From NCBI GenBank assembly GCA_947466965.1, contig CANIFU010000016.1, forward strand, positions 1 through 49,430: a stretch of DNA of 49,430 nucleotides, given 5' to 3'. The stretch comes from Bacteroidota bacterium. Lineage in GTDB: Bacteria > Bacteroidota > Bacteroidia > 2-12-FULL-35-15. Numbering within the stretch: the first letter of the stretch is position 1; every line of letters begins with the position of its first letter. Of this stretch, positions 35,962-42,635 are shown one piece after another. The notes under the pieces were generated by a model. That model did not search any database. It saw only the letters and a program-made list of their open reading frames with translations, and was not told where the DNA came from. A program made the position numbers and the translations under genes.

Positions 35962-36007
35962 TATAGTTTATATATCGACTTAATGTCAGTTATTACTAAC
36001 AAATATA
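35944..36007 (-). promoter_or_regulatory. Candidate hipBA operator and -7 box
   Basis: GTTAGTTTTTACTATC (35944-35959) and GTCAGTTATTACTAAC (35985-36000) are inverted copies agreeing at 11 of 16 positions. One covers the hipB start, and the other abuts a minus-strand TATATTTG (36000-36007) that fits the -7 element. Autoregulation by HipB at such sites is usual for the family. No TTG lies at the expected distance. Confidence 0.4.
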
Positions 36008-36214
36008 CAATATTTAATTGAATTTGTAACATTTTATAAGTTGAGGGCTGCTATTTCTTTTCTACCGATGTGCTTCAAATTTAAACCCGTTGTATTTTTT
36101 GACTTTTCAATTAAAATACCCGAAAAAGTAGTGTCACCTACCTTGAAAATCCGCCCTTGAACCCCTTACGTGTCAATAAAAATCGAATTTTTTAGACAAA
36201 ATTCCACAAACCAA

Positions 36215-36244
36215 TTGCATTAAACTTATTTTTTCTTACATTTG
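36215..36244 (+). promoter_or_regulatory. Bacteroidota-type promoter upstream of tRNA-Leu
   Basis: TTG (36215-36217), 19 bp, then TACATTTG (36237-36244). The predicted start is near 36248, leaving a ~125-base leader that contains a small hairpin (AAAGCC 36285-36290 with GGCTTT 36298-36303, followed by TGTTATTTT). It lies inside the interval between the two tRNA-Leu copies. Confidence 0.7.
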
Positions 36245-36373
36245 CATCGTTATAATTCTTTATTCGACTGTTTAATACATAAATAAAGCCTTTTAGGGGC
36301 TTTTGTTATTTTAAAAGGGATTAAGAAAAGGATTAAAAACATTGAGTTTTGCTACCATAAAACTCATTTTAAT

Positions 36374-36458
36374 GCCCAGGTGGTGGAATTGGTAGACACG
36401 CAGGACTTAAAATCCTGTGTCCATTGCGGACGTATCGGTTCAAGTCCGATCCCGGGTA
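36374..36458 (+). tRNA. tRNA-Leu (anticodon UAA)
   Basis: An 85-base class II tRNA. The D-arm is GTG...CAC, the anticodon stem CAGGA/TCCTG with loop CTTAAAA, the long variable arm GTCC-ATTGC-GGAC, and the T-arm ATCGG-TTCAAGT-CCGAT. The discriminator is A and CCA is not encoded. The acceptor GCCCAGG against CCCGGGT leaves an A5-C68 mismatch and a G1-U72 wobble; a G at position 5 would pair. The same A is in the fragment at 34151. Confidence 0.94.
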
Positions 36459-36462
36459 CTTA

Positions 36463-36499
36463 GAGAGACAAGCCTTACAGCTTGTCTCTCTTCTTTTTT
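36463..36499 (+). terminator. Intrinsic terminator after tRNA-Leu
   Basis: GAGAGACAAG (36463-36472) pairs perfectly with CTTGTCTCTC (36481-36490) around an eight-base loop, followed by TTCTTTTTT. The 118 bp to the tolC-like stop shows no convincing gene. Confidence 0.92.
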
Positions 36500-36617
36500 A
36501 GACACCTCATTTTTAGCATGGTTCAAACCTGGGGCAAACAAAAAAGAAGTGGATATAATTAGTTCTGAATGGAAAGATGATTTACCGCATCATAAAAATA
36601 CATCATCAGAAATTGAT

Positions 36618-37928
36618 CTATTTCAAAACCTTTCCACTTAATTTCATCAGCTGCGTTTCGGAAACTTTTGCACTATATCGTGCATCTGCTAAACGAGTAA
36701 GTGCCTCATCGTAGCTTTTCTGGATTTCTTTTAATTCGACAGACGTGCTCGAACCAATTCTAAAACGCTCCAAAGCGATGTCAACAGCTTCCTTTGTAAG
36801 TAAAGCATTATCTTCTTCAAGTTGCAGTACCTTTTGATCTTCCTGATATTTTTTAAAAGAAGAAAGCAATGCTTGTTCAAGTTGTAATTTTACAATTTTA
36901 TAAGCTAGATCGGCATTTTGGTATTGTAAGTGTGCATTTTTTATTTGATGACGCGTATTTAAACCATTGAAAATAGTCCAGCTTGCAGTAAGACCAAGAT
37001 TAAGTCCAAGATTTTGATTTAATAAGGAAAAACCAGCCTGATTCTCGTTTCGTGAAAATAAATAACTACTATTAAAATTAAATTTTGGATACCATTGAGA
37101 TTTTGTTTCTTTTAAAAGATGCTGTGTGAGATGAATAGAACGCTGGGCATATGTTAGTGCCGAATTATTATTTAGTAGCTCCATTTTTAATTCTTCAAAT
37201 TTCAATAGAAATTCAACAGGAATTATTTCTACAACATCAAATTCCGTTTCACTATTTCTTGCAAGCAATTGATTCAAATTTAATTTAAGATCTAAAAAAA
37301 ACGTTTTATGCCTATATAAATTTGATGTTTGAGCGTTCATGTCAATTTTAGCTTGCAAGACGTCAAGCTTTGAGCCCGAACCAATATTAAAACGCAGTTC
37401 TGCAATTTTTAAACGTTCTTCGGAAACTAAAATATTATCTGAAAGTCCTTTGATCAATTGCTTTTGTCGTACTACATTATAATAAGTAATAATTATTTGA
37501 GAGACCATATTTTCGATGGCAATTTTAGATGACAAAGCACCCATGGCATCCAGTTCTTTAAGACGATTATGGGCTGCAAACATTTTAAATCCATCAAAGA
37601 GCGTCCATGTTAAATAAATACCAGCATTCACATTGTTTGATTGCACGCCACTTTTATCTACAAGCAAGCCACTTGAAAACTCTTGTTTTGTAGCATTATT
37701 CGATAAACTTGTAGCTGCCTGAAGATCAATTTTGGGTAACATCCCGGCATTTCCAAGCGTATTGTTTGAAGAGGCAATTGACGCATTATTTTTTTCAATT
37801 GTAATGTCGTAATTTGATTTCAGTCCAATATCAATCGCCTGTTCCAAAGTCAATTGCTCCTGGGCAGTAAGAAGAGAATGTGAAAATAAAAACAAAAAAC
37901 AAATCAAAATAAACTTATTTAATTTCAT
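36618..37928 (-). CDS. TolC-family outer-membrane efflux protein
   Basis: A 436-residue protein with a signal peptide (MKLNKFILICFLFLFSHSLLTA) and the two-repeat helical architecture of TolC (LTLEQAIDIGLKSNYDI, LKVAELRFNIGSGSKLDVLQAKID-type segments and ALERFRIGSSTSVELKEIQKSYDEA). It forms the outer-membrane duct of a tripartite RND pump. It is the last gene of marR-mfp-rnd-tolC and its start overlaps the end of the RND gene by 14 bases. Confidence 0.93.
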   Translation of the reverse strand: MKLNKFILICFLFLFSHSLLTAQEQLTLEQAIDIGLKSNYDITIEKNNASIASSNNTLGNAGMLPKIDLQAATSLSNNATKQEFSSGLLVDKSGVQSNNVNAGIYLTWTLFDGFKMFAAHNRLKELDAMGALSSKIAIENMVSQIIITYYNVVRQKQLIKGLSDNILVSEERLKIAELRFNIGSGSKLDVLQAKIDMNAQTSNLYRHKTFFLDLKLNLNQLLARNSETEFDVVEIIPVEFLLKFEELKMELLNNNSALTYAQRSIHLTQHLLKETKSQWYPKFNFNSSYLFSRNENQAGFSLLNQNLGLNLGLTASWTIFNGLNTRHQIKNAHLQYQNADLAYKIVKLQLEQALLSSFKKYQEDQKVLQLEEDNALLTKEAVDIALERFRIGSSTSVELKEIQKSYDEALTRLADARYSAKVSETQLMKLSGKVLK

Positions 37929-40900
37929 GCTTACGCTCTTTAGAAAAATATGAATAAATAGCAGGAATCACATATAAAGTCAATACCAATGAAAATAAAA
38001 TCCCACCAACAATTACAACTCCCATTGCCGCTCTACTTTTTGCACCCGCACCTAATGATAAAGCAATTGGCATAGCACCCAATGCCGTTGCAATGCTAGT
38101 CATTAAGATAGGGCGAAGTCTTGCAGCAGAGGCTTCTTGAATGGCTTCTTTAACCGTTCGGCCTTGCTCCTTCAATTGATTTGCAAATTCAACAATTAAA
38201 ATTCCATTTTTAGTAACCAAACCAATCAACATGATGATACCAATCTGACTAAAAATATTTAATGTCTGATTAAAATACCACAAAGAAATCAGTGCACCAC
38301 ACAAAGCGAGTGGCACGGTTATCATGATAGTGAAGGGATCAATGAAACTTTCGAACTGAGCTGCTAAAACAAGATAAATAATTAGTAATGCAAGTATAAA
38401 TGCAAACATAACATTGGAAGAGCTTTCCTGAAAATCTCTAGAAGGTCCGGTAAGAGCCGTTGAAAAGGAATCATCTAGAACGCGTTTTGCAATAGCTTCC
38501 ATTTCTTTTATACCATCACCAATCGTTTTACCTCCTACTAATCCGGCAGAAACTGTTGCAGACTGATAACGGTTGTAATGATACAGTTGAGGCGGGCTGC
38601 TTTGTTCAACAATTGTTACAACATTATCGAGTTGAACCATTTCACCTTTATTATTTTTTGCATACATCGATTTCAAATCCAATGGCTCATCACGTTTTGA
38701 TCTTTCGAATTGACCAATAACCTGATATTGTTTCCCTTCCATATTAAAATAACTAAAACGCTGTCCGCTAAGAGCTAATTGTAATGTTTGGGCTATATCG
38801 CTAACAGAAATGCCCATTCCTTTTGCTTTTTCTCTATCAATTGTAATATTTAATTCCGGTTTATTGAATTTTAAATTCACATCTACCATCTGAAACACGT
38901 TGCTTTTATTTGCCTCCTCTAGAAATAAAGGCAATTTCTCTTTCAACTTTTGAAAACTAGGAGCCTGCAATACAAACTGAACAGGCAATCCACTTCTGGA
39001 GCCACCAGAAGAAATTGTTTGCTCCTGAATTACAAATGCTTTTGCTTCCGGAAATGCTTTCGTTGATTTAGAAATATAATCTGCAATTTGCTGTTGTGAT
39101 CGTTTCCGTTCATTTGGCTCTGTCAAAGCAAGACGAACAAAACCTGTATTTACAGCACCAGAACCACTAAAACCGGGAGCAGTAACAGTAAGGCAAATTC
39201 GTTTTTCCGTAATTGAATCATTTATAAAATCTGCAAATTTTTGCATATACGCATCGGTATATTCATAGGAAGCACCTTCAGGAGCAGTAATTGAAACTCG
39301 AAACCAGCTGCGATCTTCAAGTGGCGCTAATTCTGATTGAACAGCATTTCCTGCAAAATAGATGATCCCAAAACTTGCGACAATAATCCCAAATGCCATC
39401 CATCTCTTTTTCATAAAACGCGCAAGTGAGTTGTCATAACTATTGACCATTTTCACAAAAAAAGGCTCCGTCATTTCATAAAAACGACTCTTTTTAGGCT
39501 TCTTCCGAACCATATATGCATTAAGCATTGGAGTAAGCGTTAATGAAACGAATGCAGATATTAATACTGCTCCGGCTATTACAACACCAAATTCCCTGAA
39601 TAACCTCCCTACAAAACCTTCTAAAAATATGACAGGCATAAATACTGCAGCAAGTGTTATTGAAGTAGAAATAACTGCAAAAAATATTTCTTTAGATCCT
39701 TTATGCGCTGCTTCAATTGGATTCATTCCTCCTTCAATTTTTTTATATATATTTTCTGTAACAACAATTCCATCATCCACAACAAGTCCGGTAGCAAGAA
39801 CAATTGCAAGAAGTGTCAATACATTTATTGAATAATCCATGAGATACATAATAAAAAAAGCTCCAATCAATGAAACGGGAATATCAATTAAGGGACGAAA
39901 AGCGACCAGCCAATCTCTGAAGAATAAATAAATTATCAAGATTACCAAAACAATAGCAATGATCAATGTTTCCTTCACTTCCAAAATGGAACGCTTTACA
40001 AATTTTGTATTATCCAAGGCAATTCCAATATGAAAATCTTTCGGAAGATCTTTTTCAATTTGCGCCAAACGCTTATAAAATTCATCTGCAATAGCAACAT
40101 AATTTGCTCCCGGCTGAGGAACTAAGCCAAGCCCGATCATCGGCACACCGGAATTACGCAGAATTGTTTCTTCATTTTCAGGTCCGAGAACTGCAAGGCC
40201 TACATCTTTAAAACGAACAACTTTATTGCCATCCGAAAGAATGATCATATTGTTAAATGCAATTTCATCCTTCAGTTTTCCAACGGTTTTTACAGTGAGT
40301 TCGGTTGTATTGCCAGCAACTTTACCCGATGGCAATTCAACATTTTCTCGATCTAAAGCCAACTTCACATCAAGAGGTGTAAGTCCAAATGCAGCAAGTT
40401 TATCAGGATTCATCCACATACGCATTGCGTATTTCTTTTGTCCCCAAATCTGAATCGAACTTACTCCTGGTATTGTCTGCAAACGTTCTGCTATTACATT
40501 TTCTGCAAAAGCAGATAGTTCTAATTGATTTTTAGAATCACTTTGTATAGTCATTGACAAGATTGCATCCGAGTTTGCATCCGACTTTGTGACAGTTGGT
40601 AAACCATCAATATCCTGAGGCAATTGTCTTACTGCCTGAGAAACTTTATCCCTAACATCATTTGCTGCAGCTTCAATATTTGCATCCAAATTAAACTCAA
40701 CAGTGATTGTACTTGAACCTTGATTACTTGCCGAAGAAATTGTTCGTACACCTTCAATACCATTCAAAACTTTTTCTAATGGCTCAGTAATTTGAGATTC
40801 AATTACATCGGCATTTGCGCCTGCATAATTGGTTTTAACAGTAATGATAGGTGGGTCAATAGAAGGATATTCCCGAACGCCTAAATAATTATATCCGATA

Positions 40901-40977
40901 GCACCAAACAAAATAATAATGATTGACATTACTATTGCAAGTACAGGTCGGTTTATGCTTATAGATGATATGTTCAT
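37915..40977 (-). CDS. RND efflux permease (HAE1/AcrB-like)
   Basis: A 1020-residue inner-membrane drug/proton antiporter. The N-terminus ISINRPVLAIVMSIIIILFGAIG is the first membrane helix; REYPSIDPPIITV and GVRTISSASNQGSSTITVEF are porter-domain signatures. Transmembrane helix 4 carries GLVVDDGIVVTEN with the proton-relay pair Asp401-Asp402, and a later helix carries LVTKNGILIVEF with the matching Lys. Family length is 1000-1050, so it appears complete. It starts 8 bp after the adaptor gene and overlaps tolC. The substrate range is not predictable. Confidence 0.95.
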   Translation of the reverse strand: MNISSISINRPVLAIVMSIIIILFGAIGYNYLGVREYPSIDPPIITVKTNYAGANADVIESQITEPLEKVLNGIEGVRTISSASNQGSSTITVEFNLDANIEAAANDVRDKVSQAVRQLPQDIDGLPTVTKSDANSDAILSMTIQSDSKNQLELSAFAENVIAERLQTIPGVSSIQIWGQKKYAMRMWMNPDKLAAFGLTPLDVKLALDRENVELPSGKVAGNTTELTVKTVGKLKDEIAFNNMIILSDGNKVVRFKDVGLAVLGPENEETILRNSGVPMIGLGLVPQPGANYVAIADEFYKRLAQIEKDLPKDFHIGIALDNTKFVKRSILEVKETLIIAIVLVILIIYLFFRDWLVAFRPLIDIPVSLIGAFFIMYLMDYSINVLTLLAIVLATGLVVDDGIVVTENIYKKIEGGMNPIEAAHKGSKEIFFAVISTSITLAAVFMPVIFLEGFVGRLFREFGVVIAGAVLISAFVSLTLTPMLNAYMVRKKPKKSRFYEMTEPFFVKMVNSYDNSLARFMKKRWMAFGIIVASFGIIYFAGNAVQSELAPLEDRSWFRVSITAPEGASYEYTDAYMQKFADFINDSITEKRICLTVTAPGFSGSGAVNTGFVRLALTEPNERKRSQQQIADYISKSTKAFPEAKAFVIQEQTISSGGSRSGLPVQFVLQAPSFQKLKEKLPLFLEEANKSNVFQMVDVNLKFNKPELNITIDREKAKGMGISVSDIAQTLQLALSGQRFSYFNMEGKQYQVIGQFERSKRDEPLDLKSMYAKNNKGEMVQLDNVVTIVEQSSPPQLYHYNRYQSATVSAGLVGGKTIGDGIKEMEAIAKRVLDDSFSTALTGPSRDFQESSSNVMFAFILALLIIYLVLAAQFESFIDPFTIMITVPLALCGALISLWYFNQTLNIFSQIGIIMLIGLVTKNGILIVEFANQLKEQGRTVKEAIQEASAARLRPILMTSIATALGAMPIALSLGAGAKSRAAMGVVIVGGILFSLVLTLYVIPAIYSYFSKERKHEIK

Positions 40978-40985
40978 ACTTGCAT

Positions 40986-42053
40986 TTATTTTATTTCCGT
41001 TACATTTACAACAGCACCTGGTCTTAAGGTCATTATTCCTCGCACAATTACTGTATCTCCATCAACTAATCCATCTATGATCTGAATCTTCTGATCCGTT
41101 CGTAATCCCGTTATTACTTTTACTGGCTCCGCTTTACCATCTTTAATTTTATAAACTTTTTTACCTTTCAGATCCGGAATTATAGCTTCCGTTGGAATCA
41201 TCAATGCAGCATCTATATCATTCAAAGCCAATTGAACACGGGCAAAAGATCCCGGAAAAATATCACCTTTCAGATTCGGACAAATTGCTCTGACACGAAG
41301 CGTGCGTGTGAGCAGTTCTATTTTGGGTTCAATTGCAAAAACTTGGGCAAGTAGCGTTTGATTATTTCCTTCAATAGTAAAAGAAAGTTTATCCCCTTTT
41401 TTTACTATTGAAGCGTACTTTTCCGAAACAGAAAAATCAATTTTAACGGGATTGATCTGCTGGATGCTTGCAATAATTTGATTATTGGAAACAAAAGCCC
41501 CTTCGCTCACATTCTTCAATCCGATTATACCATCAAACGGTGCTTTGATTTCTGTTTTAGCAATTTGGGCAGCTGCAAAATCCAGATCGGCTTTGAGTAC
41601 ATTGTATTGATTCAGAACTCCGTCAAATTGCTCTTGACTAATTCCATAAATAGCTAGTAACTGTTTTTCACGTTGTAATTTCTGTTCAGACAACGTAAGC
41701 TGTAACTGCAATTTTTTAAAATTCGCTTGTAGGTCGGCATCATTTATTTTAACTAATAACTGCCCTCTAAAAACGCGACTTCCTTCTTCAAAATTAATCA
41801 AGATGATTTTCCCTGACATTTCGGGCTGTAAATTAACTTCTTCATTCGCGATTATTGTTCCGGAAGCGTACACTTCATTATTTAATTTTTCTGCTTTAAC
41901 AACAATGGCTGTAACATTACTCGGCATCGACTTAGCACCCGGCTTACCGTTTTTCTGATCAGTATGAGAAGTTTCGGTAGGAAAGTATAAATACTTAAGT
42001 GCTAAAAGTACAACAACAACCACTATTATTACAAGTAAATTTTTGATCTTCAT
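40986..42053 (-). CDS. RND periplasmic adaptor (membrane fusion protein)
   Basis: A 355-residue HlyD/AcrA-type adaptor. It has an N-terminal membrane helix (LLVIIVVVVVLLALKYLYF), lipoyl half-motifs (VNLQPEMSGKIILINFEEGSRVFRGQLLVKI and IKAPFDGIIGLKNVSEGAFV), an alpha-hairpin (QANFKKLQLQLTLSEQKLQ) and a beta-barrel/membrane-proximal domain (LMIPTEAIIPDLKGKKVYKI). It links permease and TolC. There is no lipobox, so it is anchored by the helix. It overlaps the marR stop by four bases (ATGA). Confidence 0.94.
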   Translation of the reverse strand: MKIKNLLVIIVVVVVLLALKYLYFPTETSHTDQKNGKPGAKSMPSNVTAIVVKAEKLNNEVYASGTIIANEEVNLQPEMSGKIILINFEEGSRVFRGQLLVKINDADLQANFKKLQLQLTLSEQKLQREKQLLAIYGISQEQFDGVLNQYNVLKADLDFAAAQIAKTEIKAPFDGIIGLKNVSEGAFVSNNQIIASIQQINPVKIDFSVSEKYASIVKKGDKLSFTIEGNNQTLLAQVFAIEPKIELLTRTLRVRAICPNLKGDIFPGSFARVQLALNDIDAALMIPTEAIIPDLKGKKVYKIKDGKAEPVKVITGLRTDQKIQIIDGLVDGDTVIVRGIMTLRPGAVVNVTEIK

Positions 42054-42544
42054 GTTCGTTTATTTTTTTTTAGTTGAATGTCTACTTCATTTGCAGGAAG
42101 CCGTTCAACATTCTTAAATATTTCAGTGATACAGGAATAAAATATTTCCTGATCCTTTTTTTTAATATTTTTAAATGCAATCGAATTCATTTCTTTAATA
42201 CCGTCGTAAATTTTAGGCATTATCTTTTTTGCTTTTTTTGTAAGATTTACAAAATGTTCTCTTCTGTCATCAGGATTAACAGAACGAGTAATCATTTTTT
42301 TAGCCACCAAGTAATCCAATATCCTTACCATCGACACTTTATCAAAACTTAGCAAGTCCGACAAATATTGTTGTGTGCAATTATGCGCTGTTTTATCAAT
42401 GGCTATCAATGTAGAAAAGTGTCTGTCGATTCCGGTGTGCTCCATTTTTTTACTTAATGCCCCAAAATAACTTTTGGTAATAGCGCCCATGAATTTACCC
42501 AGAGGCATGCATTGATTCACTTTTTTATTTTGATCATACAACAT
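42050..42544 (-). CDS. MarR-family regulator of the efflux operon
   Basis: A 164-residue winged-helix regulator. The recognition region TQQYLSDLLSFDKVSMVRILDYLVAKKMI is followed by the wing SVNPDDRREHFVNLTKKAK. It is the first gene of its own operon, so it most likely represses marR-mfp-rnd-tolC and is released by a ligand. The ATG at 42544 lies almost at the predicted transcription start, so the mRNA may be leaderless; otherwise Met13 (42508) is the start. A 35-bp palindrome overlaps the promoter. Confidence 0.92.
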   Translation of the reverse strand: MLYDQNKKVNQCMPLGKFMGAITKSYFGALSKKMEHTGIDRHFSTLIAIDKTAHNCTQQYLSDLLSFDKVSMVRILDYLVAKKMITRSVNPDDRREHFVNLTKKAKKIMPKIYDGIKEMNSIAFKNIKKKDQEIFYSCITEIFKNVERLPANEVDIQLKKNKRT

Positions 42545-42548
42545 GAGA

Positions 42549-42589
42549 CAAAAATAGTTAAAATTGTTAATTGTTTACAATGTTAACTA
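42549..42589 (-). promoter_or_regulatory. Promoter with overlapping palindromic operator of the marR-efflux operon
   Basis: On the minus strand TTG (42580-42578), 21 bp, TATTTTTG (42556-42549) fits the Bacteroidota consensus. Over it lies an inverted repeat, TAGTTAAAATTGT (42555-42567) with ACAATGTTAACTA (42577-42589), matching at 12 of 13 positions. A MarR dimer bound here would block polymerase, giving autorepression. Confidence 0.7.
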
Positions 42590-42635
42590 ATAATTAAACA
42601 ACAGCCCAGAGAAAATATTTAATAAAAAAGGAAAC

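Larger units (their letters stand above)
34186..36373. mobile_element. Putative hipBA island between a tRNA-Leu fragment and the intact tRNA-Leu
   Basis: About 2.2 kb lies between direct 35-bp copies of the tRNA-Leu 5' half. It holds hipB and hipA on the minus strand, 139 bp of noncoding DNA on the left (34186-34324, no gene seen) and 412 bp on the right (35962-36373), which contains the hipBA operator and a promoter for the intact tRNA. No integrase or transposase is present, so it is either a decayed or satellite element or a rearranged tRNA locus. The boundaries are inferred from the repeat alone. Confidence 0.5.

Noticed and set aside
36417-36641. 74-codon plus-strand ORF after tRNA-Leu
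   Set aside because: It begins inside the tRNA, runs through the terminator hairpin and overlaps the tolC-like stop. The tail looks protein-like but is too short to identify as a gene remnant.
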